From contig CAMGYJ010000010.1 of assembly GCA_946122785.1 (NCBI GenBank), positions 32,591,608 through 32,655,607 of the forward strand: a DNA stretch of 64,000 nucleotides, given 5' to 3'. The DNA comes from Linum tenue. Taxonomy: Eukaryota; Streptophyta; Magnoliopsida; Malpighiales; Linaceae. Under the pieces are notes generated by a model that saw nothing but the letters and a program-made list of their open reading frames with translations, did not search any database and was not told where the DNA came from. Of this stretch, positions 35,554-45,353 are shown one piece after another. Each line of letters begins with the position of its first letter. Position 1 is the first letter of the stretch. Made by a program: the position numbers and the translations under genes.

Positions 35554-38500
35554 TTATCCGACTGGGGCCACTCGAGGCTGGCTTCCTCCACCTTTTCCTT
35601 GGCATCGTTCTCTTCATCTTTTTCCTCAACAAATTGCTTTTTAGGGGTTGGACAATCCGCCATCTCCCCCTCCATTTCGTCAAACTGACGTTTCTTCATA
35701 CCAGCCCCTGGCTCAGGTAGGTTAGTTCCATACTCATCCAGGGGGGTATTATTAGCCATGTCGATCACCGCTTCCCGCATGCTTGGGTTAGGACCCGATA
35801 AGGATGAACCCAAATCGCCTTCGTCTTCATTCTCCTGCATCGCCAGCCCACGCTCAAAGGCCCGAACCACTTGACTGACCCGAGAGGATTTCACCAGGCG
35901 CTTTAGCACCCCCGACGCCGAGGGAACACGCCGGCGAAGTTCGAAGGAATGTCCCTCTTCGTCTGAAATGGTGTCCGACGAATTCATGGGATCCTCAGTG
36001 ATTATGGGCAGAGAAGAAATGGGCCTGGGTGACGGTGGTAGCCCCACCGCAACTCCCTTAGCCTTCCCTGTTTTTTTATTTCGTTTCTGTTCATTGGGTT
36101 CCTCCTTGGACATGTTATTGGGCTTGCTAGTACAGCCCATTACCGCAGCTTTTCCCTTTGACCGAATTGCACTAAGATCCGCGCGGGCCGCCAAAGGTTT
36201 GTGGGACGGCCCACTCTGCAGCTCACTTTTTCGATGGGGCCCCTGCTGATTCTGGCCCAGCCTAACCTTTCCTTGCAGCTCCATCTTGGAGGTCTTCCGT
36301 CGACTGAGGGATTTCACCGCCGTCTGAACCAGCGGAGCCGGGTGCTGCGGAGCTGGGCGGCCTGTTTCTTGTAAAATAGGTTGAACATAAAAATCATCCT
36401 CTGACTCTTCCTCAAGAAGCAGGCGTCGCCGGCGGGTCCCTTCATTGAAATCCGAATTGATTGAGAGCCCCGAAGATGGCTACACCTCACAGGGGGCCTC
36501 GTCGTTCACCCAGGACTTCACAGCAGCAGCCGCTCCCCCCGTCTGCTCGGACCGCGAGGGTCGGCCCTGCCTGCCACGTCGTCGCGGCGCTGGGATCACA
36601 TCTTGCCGTTCATCGACCTCCATCGGGCTACCCCCCGAAGTCAATTTCCCTTTCCCCCGACGATTCGGTCTTGCAAGGGGGATTTTAGGGGCTTTCGGGA
36701 TGGGGAAGCGAAGGGGGCTTTTCCCCAGTTTCGACCGGTGCTCAGCATGCTCAGTAGTAGCGAACGGGTTCTCAGAAGAACCCATCCACAATGGGCTGCT
36801 TTCCACCATCCGATTCTTGGTGGGTTGAGGCTCCTGTCGCGGCATTGTTCCTGTGCGACGATTCTCTCGGCCAACTAGTCCAGAAGTTTGGCGGGCATTG
36901 GCATTGATCCAGACCGAGTTCGGCTGCCCAGAAAACCGCTGGTGATGATCATCTTCTTCAAACATTTTCCTGCCCATTTTTTTGGTCGTCATGTGCGGAC
37001 CAAAACGTTCTTTTCGTGCTGGCGGGTCATATCTACAATTTTGGCGAAAATGGCCCACTCGCCCGCAGTTGTAGCAGAAGCTGGGTAAGTGTTCGTACTT
37101 GAACCGGATCCAAAAAGACCCCGTTTCCTCATTAGTTGCCCAGATTTGGGACCTCAGCGGCTTAGAGAAGTCGATGAGTGCTTTGACCTTGATGAAGGTC
37201 CTGTTTGTGTCTGTGCAGGAAAACACGCCTGCTTCGAGAACCCGGCCCAGGGTGGAGATCGCCACTTTTCGTCCAAATTGTTGAGTGCAACATTCTTCTT
37301 GCACATCCCAAATTTGGACACGAAATGGGGAAGTTGCCATCTCCTCGAAAGTTCGAACCGTTATATTCGGTGTCCAGGCACGCAGGTGGAGGATTTTGTC
37401 ATTGATAACCCATGGTGTGCGCTGGAGCACCCAATTTTTCGCCGCTTCGGTCGGGAGAACGAACTCGTACAAGCCATGTGCCGCCTCCCTCACCTTGATT
37501 CGCCCCTGGCCTTGCCAAGGCTTATTAATCGCCTCGCGAAGTTCAGTTGTGGTCAGCCGATCCTCAGTGAAGAGGCGGCCGAGCAGCATTCTTGACTGGC
37601 GTATCCTGTCGGACTGAACCTCCGATAGCGAAAATTCCACTACCTGGTCCCTAGCAATGTGATCCATGGTGGCCGGCTGCAACATAGAAATGGAGTTCAG
37701 CTCATGGAAAATAATAATGGCCGAAGCCTTGCTACTAGGAGCCCACGGGTAGATCGAGAATGTAAAGCAGAAACTTCTGTTAGGACTATCATCCATCCAA
37801 AAACAGAGTAAGATTTCCGAAACCAGGACTTTCCACTTACCCGAATAGACTTCTTTTTTGCAGCTACTAGAACCCTGTTCCTCCTCTCGATGGCTAAGAT
37901 GAAGAGGGGTCGGGTTGAAAGGCCTTGTTAAATAGGCGAGGGAAGTTGGAAACTTCTCCTGCTGCAAGAGTTCTATGGGGGAGGGGAAACTGTAAAATTT
38001 CAATTTCAAGAAACGGTTGCCAAACCGCGTAGAGATATGGTTTATCCCCAATATCCCCTGGCCGTTATCCATCCCCGAACAAATCGCAGATTCGCTAACC
38101 GATCGCGATCCCCCCACCTTCCCTGGCAACGCACGTTTCGGGCAGGGGAGCAGCTGAGGAAAGATGGAGGTCCACATCTCCGGCGACTGGCTGCGGCGGC
38201 AACTTTTCTTCACCGCCTGAAAATCACTACCCCGTTGCAACGAACTCTGCCCATAGCAGGGTCTGAGTTCGGAGCTCGCCCCATTTCGGGATCTAAGCTC
38301 AAGGAAGGGGATAATAGAAGCTGAAATCAGCGGCAACTGTCTACATCTGGTACTATCCATCGACGCTTGAGTCTCACCCCCCACTTGTATCGAACTCGCC
38401 CCATTTCGGGATCTGAACTCGTAACTCGCCCCATTTCGGGATCTAAGTTCAAGGCAAGAGGTTTCAGCATCTGATGTCGGGGCCCTGGACAGAGCCATTT

Positions 38501-38900
38501 GCTCTTGATGGTGAGTCGCTACACTCCGATCATTAAGTATCTTCAAATCTTCCTCCTCCGACGACGGTAAGTAGAACCGCCACATTACCCATCTTGATTG
38601 ACGCATACGCTTGGGTGGGGTGGATTCCTTGACGGGGGTGTGAACTGGGTTTTGCTTTCTTTTTCGCTTACCCGGCACAACAAAGACGGTTTCCCTCGGC
38701 CGCCTCTGGTCAGGAAGCGCCACCGAGGTAGTCGTCGTTGTCTTGCGGAGACCAGCCCCCCAATTCCCCTGCTTCTCATGATTGGCTAAGGATGTTGTGA
38801 ATAACGCCACCACGACCTGAAGAAAGGCGTCGCCGGCTGTTTTACTGGCTTGCAAGATAGCATTTAGCCAGGCGGCGAGGAGAGAGGTGAGAGCACTCAT
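35550..38900 (-). pseudogene. LINE B ORF1 (DUF4283 + CCHC zinc knuckle), one internal TAG
   Basis: One frame runs from the ATG at 38,900 to the stop at 35,550, broken once by TAG near 36,478 (806 codons before it, about 310 after). A DUF4283-like domain starts near residue 412 (VVEFSLSEVQSDRIRQSRM), followed by the knuckle FCYNCGRVGHFRQNC near residue 610 and a basic, low-complexity tail. The first ~410 residues are unusual: no family match, and repeated RSRNGAS peptides. An ATG at residue 412 sits in a strong CCACCATGG context and may be the ancestral start. The stop overlaps the ORF2 ATG (ATGA). Confidence 0.85.
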
Positions 38901-39564
38901 TTGCTTCTAAAAAAAAAAAAAAAAAGTGTTTTCTCACTTGCATGACATCTAGCAAAAATCAACCTACATTAGTGGTAAGTCGTTCCATCAATAAAGAAAA
39001 GTTTAAAGCAATGGAGGAAGTGCTTATTTCAAACGCGCCTTTTTTGCCCTTATGGCCGGTTAATTGATATCAACTCGAATTCTACCTCTCACTTTAATAT
39101 TCTTCGACTCCCATCATTCATATATCTCATGTATTATTCGTTTTTTTGGGGATTGATGTTTGAATCATTAGACAAGCCATGATTCACATTGTTATTGATC
39201 TCTTCATTTCGATTACTTGTCAAAAGGAGAACATATATAGGCGTGCTTTATGTAACTTTATAGTTAGTGATTACTCATTAATGAGGTGTACATCATTAGA
39301 CATTTGTAAAGATTTTAATTTCAGGGTAAAGTACTTACTAGTTTCTACGGGTTTCTATTTACATAATTTTGATTAAGATTAGCAAAAGAATATGGTTAAA
39401 ATTCATATATGAACATTTTTCAACAATGAATTATTGGGATTTATGAAATAATATTAGAAATTGTTTGTCCTTAAAATCATGTGTTCAAATCCTCATTGCC
39501 CTCAATATTAATCGTTGTCTTATAAAATATATGGTATGACGGGCCTATGCTAGTTTCAAAATTA

Positions 39565-39925
39565 TTGAGACTAATTGGTTTATGACACAAAATTCTTTCC
39601 ACAAAATAAGCTATGCAATTTGATTGCTTCATCAAGAACGAGCAAAAGAGGAATTTGCTCTACTAATAACTCAAATTATTGGGATAAGTTGGTTTGTGAA
39701 TTATGACACAAAATTCTTTCCCAAAATACGCCATGCCATCTCGAGTCAACAAAAGAGGAATTTGGAGAGCTAGGATAATCATCATACATGAACATTGCTA
39801 TTCCAACAACTCAAATATTGGTACTAATTGGTTTGTGAGACAAAATCCTTTCCACAAAATACGCTATGCAAACTAATTGCTTCATCAAGAATGAGCAAAG
39901 AGGTACTTGGAGAGCTAGGACATTG
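39565..39925. repeat. Three degenerate direct repeats (about 115-140 bp apart)
   Basis: AATTGGTTTATGACACAAAATTCTTTCCAC with variants, followed by CAAAATACGCTATGCAA and TTGCTTCATCAAGAA-AGCAAAAGAGG, recurs from about 39,571, 39,687 and 39,827. It lies between LINE B and the Pack-MULE and is non-coding. The motif around ACTCAAATTATTGGGATAAGTTGG resembles the TRIM LTR style but gives no clean termini. Confidence 0.6.
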
Positions 39926-40028
39926 TCCTTCACATAGCGAATGAAGACTATGCTCACCTAGGATGGCAAAAATGTAACTAATAGTATTGAAAGTCCTAAA
40001 GAAAATGGATAATCTATTCTTATTTTTT

Positions 40029-40518
40029 GGCTAAATTACACGTTTGGTCACTCAAATTATACAAATCTTTCACGTTTGCCACCCGAATTACTTTTCTTTC
40101 TTATTCGCCACTAGCTTTACGAATCGTTTCACGGTTGGTCACCTGCCGTTACACTCCATTAAGTTTGTCCTACGTGGCAGTCAACTATAAAGTTTGACCG
40201 TTAACTAAATGACGTGGAAATTTTAAAAAATAAAAAATAATAATTTTTTCTTTCCACCTCATCGTTGCACTTATTTTGTCTATATAATTTATCATATTAA
40301 TAATTTAATAAATTATAAAAATGGACACCCGAGGCGAAGACCAGGAGCCATGAGTGGACTTCGGCGTCGGGGACGAGATTGAAGTCGGAAAACCGAGGCT
40401 TCCCCTTCAGCGTGACGCTCCTGATCCTCGGGAACCGGCGGGCGACGATCTCCGGCGAGACGGAGTAGCAGTTCCTGATGAATACGTGGCGGCGGGACCA
40501 GCTATCGGCGGCGTACCA
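40029..40518 (+). repeat. Pack-MULE left terminal inverted repeat
   Basis: About 490 bp that match 42,697-43,189 in inverted orientation, from the terminus to GGCGGCGTACCA. The outer ~295 bp are non-coding and AT-rich. The inner ~190 bp are the captured TIR1/AFB fragment. It differs from its partner by point changes and at least two small indels. Confidence 0.9.
40325..40518 (-). pseudogene. TIR1/AFB auxin-receptor gene fragment in left TIR
   Basis: Minus-strand translation gives an open stretch of about 60 residues containing RRHVFIRNCYSVSPEIV, then RSVTLKGKPRFSDFNLVP and EVHSWLLVFASG. This is the segment between the F-box and the first leucine-rich repeats of TIR1/AFB proteins (the conserved pattern is VFIGNCYxxSP ... 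LKGKPxFADFNLVP). It lacks about nine bases after NLVP that the right-arm copy retains. No start, no F-box and no LRR domain. GC-rich compared with its surroundings, as expected of captured coding DNA. Confidence 0.85.
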
Positions 40519-40716
40519 GTTACAAGAATCAGGAGCGAGATCTCCACTGCCTCATCTGAACTCGGTAACTCTGCTTGAAGATATGCATTCTAGAGCATCC
40601 AAAAAGCCATAGATAGAAATCTTAAACAAAAGAAGTTTTCAAATGACACAAAAACAAGGTACAGACTGGATTGAAGTCGTCCGATAGATCGAGTTTACCA
40701 TTGGTCTTTATTTGTT

Positions 40717-41055
40717 TCACTTGGCGTTGCCAGCCTTTTGCTTAGCTTTCTCGACCAGAGGCTTGAGCTGCTTCTTCTCAGCAAGGATCTTGAGGAAGTT
40801 GAACAGGAACGGGATGTAATTGTGCTTCCTCCTAATGTTCTCGGTTCTCCACTTCTTGAACTTCTCTTCCTCCATCAGGATCTTTGCAGTTGTGGTCTCG
40901 ATCCCACTGTTCACCTCGGACAATGACTTGCTCATCGATTCGTAGCTGCCCCCGCTGGCCCCTTCAGTTTGAGAAGCTGCCAGGATCCTTTCCCTCTTTC
41001 CTGTTCTTGATCACCGCCAAGAGATTGAACCTTATCTCGCTCGCTCTTGGCATAC
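40717..41055 (-). pseudogene. UCH37/UCH2-like deubiquitinase fragment, C-terminal exons
   Basis: The ORF at 40,935-40,717 encodes [19 protein letters not shown] and then [16 protein letters not shown] before its stop. This is the C-terminal KEKE-like tail of UCH37/UCHL5-type ubiquitin C-terminal hydrolases, which binds the proteasome receptor RPN13. Upstream, 41,055-40,936 encodes the helical linker ([14 protein letters not shown]) in shifting frames, with two frameshifts. The block begins right after a splice-acceptor-like CTAGCTAG. The other exon block is at 42,400-42,665. Non-functional captured fragment. Confidence 0.85.
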
Positions 41056-41157
41056 CTAGCTAGGTGGCATCGATGGATGAGATTAGTGTACAAAATGGCC
41101 AAAAGAACTCCACCCACAAAAACAATTAAAAACAGACATACAAAGTATAGCAGGCAA

Positions 41158-42174
41158 AAGATTCAAAAGAGGCAAACTCAAAGTTCTCGGTGAGATCTTT
41201 ATATAGGGAGTTGGCTGGCATTCACTCAAGAGAGATCGAAGATTTCCCTGCGGAGAATGTGTGGATCTCGTGGATTCCGAGTAAAATCTGCTTCTTAATT
41301 TGGCTTGTTTACCATAATAGAGTGCCAACTCTCGACAATTTAAAGAAAAGAGGCTTGTTCTTGGCGAACAAATGTGTATTATGCACGAAGGATGAGGAGA
41401 CTGTACAGCACATGCTTGTGGAATGTGAGTTCGTTAGGAGAATTTGGACTATGATGTATGGCAGAAGGAGTAGGACACCGAGATGGAATGGTGAGATCGT
41501 CCAAGTTTTAGCAAATTGGGCTACTGCAGACGGAGAAGAAATTGAGAAGTGGTTTGATGGATGTGTTCTACATTCCATTTGGTGGGCTGTGTGGCTCGAG
41601 AGGAATCAGAGGACGTTCGAAGACAAAGCAACATGCTCGACGGTGGTGGGAAAAAAGGCAGCGAAGAAGGCAATCGAATGGATTGTGGTTAATGGAAAGG
41701 TGCAGAAAGCAGAGGGAAGGAGATGGCTGATTGAAAAGGGATTAGTGTAATAATCGATCAGGAGGAGTCTGTGGATATTGGTGTCCCGCGTACTTCCTCC
41801 GCTGTTCCAGGGGAGTGCTCGGATTTTTGGGGTTGAAGGTCGGGTTCTGTTTGCTGCGTGTTGTATCTGTTGTCGGTGCTGTTTGGCATGGTGGGAGAGC
41901 TGAGGTTGGTTCCACAGGCAGAGATGTTAGGAGGTATACTTCAAGGCTAGGTGGGGAGGATTTGTTTGGTTCGCGATGGGGGCCTGCCCCTGATGGGGTG
42001 TCTCTGTTTCTTTCTGGTAGTCTGTATTGGCCTCGTATCTGAGTTTCTGTCTTCTTTCCTCTTCCCGGTTTTGTTTTAGTTTTTTCTTTTACTTTCTCCC
42101 CAGGATCATTTCCGTGTTTCTGTGTACAGGTTATTTCCTTTGCCTAATAAAATTTCACCATTATAAAAAAAAAA
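41158..42174 (+). mobile_element. LINE C, 5'-truncated L1-type element (1.0 kb)
   Basis: Flanked by the 14-bp duplication AGTATAGCAGGCAA at 41,144-41,157 and 42,175-42,188. It ends with AATAAAA, a short spacer and poly(A), and contains only the C-terminal zf-RVT part of ORF2. It inserted on the plus strand in the intron of the captured UCH fragment, so it postdates formation of the Pack-MULE. Confidence 0.93.
41190..41750 (+). pseudogene. LINE C zf-RVT domain (ORF2 C-terminus)
   Basis: A 186-codon open frame with the zf-RVT pattern: PSKICFLIWLVYHNRVPTLD, then CVLCTKDEETVQHMLVEC and a FVRRIW segment. The Cys-X2-Cys and His/Cys ligands of the zinc-binding reverse-transcriptase domain are intact. 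It is only the last fifth of an ORF2 and lacks EN and RT because of 5' truncation at insertion. Confidence 0.9.
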
Positions 42175-42399
42175 AGTATAGCAGGCAAGTCATCTCATCA
42201 GGCGCGAGAACGGCTAAAATTTAGTTCTCCCTTCATGTTTATAGTGATTTAAATCAATATTTTTGGATCCCAGGCATATTAATTATGGTTTCTGACTATG
42301 TTTTCAGTTTATATCAACATAAAGGCAAAAACTGCTAATGTAAACCCGAAACTTGTTTAACGACAACGAAAACAGATATATAGCCACCCTTAGGCACAC

Positions 42400-42665
42400 T
42401 TCTCGATGCGTTCCTGTATCACCGGTCCAACCAGTTTGAGCCAATCAAGGTCGTTGGAGCACTGGCCGAGACTGATGAAGTGGTACACATCATCGTCTTT
42501 TCCAGCGATTTTCTGTTCATCAGAGATGAAAGGCTCGATCGGGTCGTGCAAAACTGTTGTGAGCCGCACGTATAGCTTCACTATTGTTCATGGCTAAGCC
42601 TTTGAGCTCTGGTGGGAAGTTCTTGGTGAATTCTTTCAGTTTCGATAATTCAGGACCGATATCGA
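42400..42665 (-). pseudogene. UCH37/UCH2-like deubiquitinase fragment, catalytic-domain exons
   Basis: The minus strand encodes [19 protein letters not shown] and [19 protein letters not shown], then after a frameshift [17 protein letters not shown], then LGQC, a [11 protein letters not shown] stretch and ERIE. These match the second half of the UCH catalytic domain. VYHFIS includes the conserved catalytic histidine of the cysteine protease triad. About 19 residues expected between YHFIS and LGQC are missing, as if an exon were dropped or deleted. The catalytic Cys region is absent. Confidence 0.85.
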
Positions 42666-42696
42666 TCTATGTTAGCAGAGTTCTTGGTGAATTTAC

Positions 42697-42898
42697 CTGA
42701 TTGGTACGCCGCCACGTATTCATAGGGAACTGCTACTCCGTCTCGCCGGAGATCGTCGCCCGCCGGTTCCCGAGGATTAGGAGCGTCACGCTGAAGGGGA
42801 AGCCTCGGTTTTCCGACTTCAATCTCGTTCCCAATAACTGGGGCGCCGATGTCCACTCATGGCTCATGGTCTTCGCCTCTGGGTGTCCATTTTTGTAA
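42697..42898 (+). pseudogene. TIR1/AFB auxin-receptor gene fragment in right TIR
   Basis: Plus-strand frame reads RRHVFIGNCYSVSPEIVARR, then LKGKPRFSDFNLVPNNWGAD and HSWLMVFASGCPFL. It keeps the glycine of VFIGNCY and the NNWGA segment lost in the left copy, but lacks 18 bases near its start that the left copy retains. TIR1/AFB proteins are SCF auxin receptors; this piece has neither the F-box nor the auxin pocket. Confidence 0.85.
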
Positions 42899-43189
42899 TC
42901 TATCAAATTTTATTAAATTATTAATATGATAAATTATATAGACAAAATAAGTGCAATGATGAGGGGAAAGAAAAATTTATTTTTTATTTTTTTTAATTTC
43001 CACGTCATCTAGTTAACAGTCAAACTTTATAGTTGACTGCCGCGTAGGACAAACTTAACGGAGTGTAACGGCAGGTGACCAACCGTGAAACGATTCGTAA
43101 AGTTAGTGGCGAATAAGAAAGAAAAGTAATTCGGGTGGCAAACGTGAAAGATTTGTATAATTTGAGTGACCAAACGTGTAATTTAGCCC
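42697..43189 (-). repeat. Pack-MULE right terminal inverted repeat
   Basis: About 493 bp, inverted copy of 40,029-40,518, ending ...ACGTGTAATTTAGCCC at the 9-bp TSD. The inner part holds the second TIR1/AFB fragment. Confidence 0.9.
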
Positions 43190-43279
43190 TTATTTTTTTA
43201 ATATGAAATAAATAGAAAGGTGCAAACACCTACATTTTTTTTATTACCCATGAACCTGAGCCCCACGTGACACTTTGTG

Positions 43280-43490
43280 ACAGCGGGTCCTACTAAACCT
43301 GGGGGCCACCTGCAATCAAATTCGACGCCAACGGGCCTTCGCCCCCAGCGGCCTTATACCTCCGGGAACACCAACGGACCTCGCTTGGATTCGAACCTGG
43401 AATCTGCAACTCCCAAGCCTTCACTGTTGCAACAACTTTACCGTCAGAATATCTTACCTTTGGTGGTGGAAACACCTATTTTATTTCATG
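43280..43490 (-). mobile_element. SINE-like, tRNA-related segment
   Basis: On the minus strand an A-box-like GGTAAAGTTGTTGC is followed by a B-box-like GGTTCGAATCC about 45 bases later, then a GC-rich body. This is the layout of plant tRNA-derived SINEs. No clear TSD or 3' tail was found, so the limits are approximate. It lies between the two MULE complexes. Confidence 0.5.
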
Positions 43491-45014
43491 TTCTATTTCT
43501 AGATTCATTCATATGCTATGTAATTTTATATAGCTCCTCATGTCTATCCTCACCCTCCTAATCGAGGGATTTTGCCATAAATAGCACTGTTTAAAAAAAA
43601 ATCCAAAAATAGCACCCAACCCGAAAAAAATTCAAAAATAACACCCTTCTCCCTAAAAACGCCACCCAAACCAACGGCTTAGGCGAAAACCGCCACCCCG
43701 GGGCGCGTTTTTCGATGAAAACTGCACGGGTAGGGGGCGGTTTTGCAAACCGCACCCCCACCATGCGGTTTGGTTGCAAACCGCACCCTCACCATGCGGT
43801 TGTTGGTCTTTTTATTTTTTTTGAAAAATCCTAACCTAGGTCGAAACTTCAAACGAACCTATCTTTGTGTTCGGGTATCCGATCGTCGTGTTTTTTTTTT
43901 ATTCCGCATAACTTTTCGAGATCTTGCAGGCCGCAAACCGTCGTCCCGGAAAAATGTCGTTTGCTACCCCGAACGAGCATTTTTTCGATTTCGTCAAACT
44001 TTGGACAACCATAACTTTGTGCTCCAAAACCCAAACGGCATGAAATTTTTTTTCATTTCGCATAACTTTTTAAGAACTACAACTTTTATCATAGACATAA
44101 TTTCGAAATGTACGTGGATTGGTGAAAAGGGAAGGTAAGCTATTTCCAAAATCTTGTATATCCAAATATAGTTCCTGTTTTGAAAATTCATTCCTAGTAA
44201 AAATTGTATTCCTTAAAAAAATATGCGAAATGAAAGAAAAGTCCATGACGTTCGGATTTTGGAGCATAAAGTTATGGTTGTTTAAAGTTATTGAGGATTT
44301 TTAGCTTTCAATGAGTAGAACTTTGTCAATATATTATTGTATCAAGAGAAGAGTTGTAGATGTTGTGCTAAATTTAGTAAACTATTTATTTACTGGATGA
44401 CTAAACGTCGCCCTAATTTTACTATTATTGCCCTAACTTAAAATTTACAATTACTAAATTATCCTTTTATTAATCAAACTTAATAATAAATAAACAAATC
44501 CTAAAATATGTATTACCGTCGACCACCACCTCTCCAATTACCCTCCGCCGCCATCCTCTTGCAATTTGCCGCCGTTCATCTCCCCCGCCGTCCTTTACAG
44601 CCTTCTCTCGAATTCACCACCGGCACTCCTTCTCCCCGCAATCGTTTCAAGTTTCAAATGTGCACAACTCAATCAGAAAAGTCGAACACTAAAATTAATA
44701 AGATTAGGGTTCTGAAATGTTAATCAATCGCGAGCCACCCCTAACGCCATCGATCCCATTCCGCCACCACATCGCTCTCTTTCAATCCGGCCACCGCCGG
44801 TGGAGCTTTAGGCTTAAAAACCATTGAACCGCCATTATTGGGTAGTTGGTTCATCACCACTTCACTAACAATTAAATTCCCATGTCCCATCTTTTACTAA
44901 GTACTCTGGCCTTACCCAGACTGCTGATTGTTTAATCCGAAGGGATGGTGAAGCTGTTGAGGTCTTAGTGCTACTGAATCTATTTTGCTAATAGCCTAAT
45001 AGGCGAGAGAGAAT

Positions 45015-45090
45015 TACTACAACAAAATGGCCTACAACAGCAGTCATAATCCAGCGGTTGTGTGAACCGCTGCCGGTTTTTGCTAGTTTC
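45015..45090. mobile_element. CACTA-like terminal fragment
   Basis: TACTACAACAAAATGG followed by ACAACAGCAG and AGCGGTTGTGTGAACCGCTG resembles the terminal and subterminal repeats of plant CACTA transposons (canonical end CACTACAACAAAA). No opposite terminus was found in the nested MULE, so this is a fragment or a chance resemblance. Confidence 0.4.
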
Positions 45091-45353
45091 ACTCCATACA
45101 ACGATCTAAGCTGCGTTTAAGGGAACCGCTTCATGAAAAAAATCCCCAAAATCCTATTCTTTCATCGGCCCAATTAATTTCGCCCATCGTTGAAAATTGA
45201 TTTCTCCCATTTTTACAGCAAAATAGCTTTCCCGATTCCTTTCCCTGTCTTTCCAAAATCGATTTCTTTTCTGCCCTCTCCAGCAGTTCGAAACCCTAAT
45301 CCCTAACATCATCGCTCACGAGACCCCCAATCCCCTGATTCCTTCTCTTCGGC

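Larger units (their letters stand above)
31410..38960 (-). mobile_element. LINE B, full-length, nearly intact L1-type retrotransposon (7.55 kb)
   Basis: A perfect 15-bp target-site duplication AACCTACATTAGTGG flanks it at 31,395-31,409 and 38,961-38,975. The left end is a poly-T run, the poly(A) tail of a minus-strand element, preceded in transcript sense by TTATCTTTTGTC. Two large ORFs cover almost the whole length: ORF1 (38,900-35,550) with a CCHC knuckle, and ORF2 (35,553 onward) with endonuclease, RT, zf-RVT and RNase H. Only two in-frame TAG codons and one frameshift were found. It inserted just right of the solo LTR. Confidence 0.95.
41056..42399 (-). other. Retained intron of the captured UCH gene, containing LINE C
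   Basis: On the minus strand the upstream exon ends GAGAA before GTGTGCC and the downstream exon resumes after CTAGCTAG with GTATGCCAAGAGC. Joining the exons keeps the expected protein order at this point. The presence of an intron argues that the fragment was taken from genomic DNA, not cDNA. Most of the intron length is the LINE C insertion. Confidence 0.65.
40029..43189. mobile_element. Pack-MULE-like element carrying TIR1/AFB and UCH37-like gene fragments
   Basis: Perfect 9-bp duplications TTATTTTTT lie at 40,020-40,028 and 43,190-43,198. The ends are long inverted repeats of about 490 bp that start (G)GGCTAAATTACACGTTTGG. This combination is the hallmark of Mutator-like elements. Internally there is no transposase. 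Instead each TIR contains the same piece of a TIR1/AFB F-box protein gene, and the space between holds two exon blocks and an intron of a UCH37-like deubiquitinase gene. A truncated LINE has inserted at 41,158-42,174. The left TIR appears to have lost one terminal G. Confidence 0.9.
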
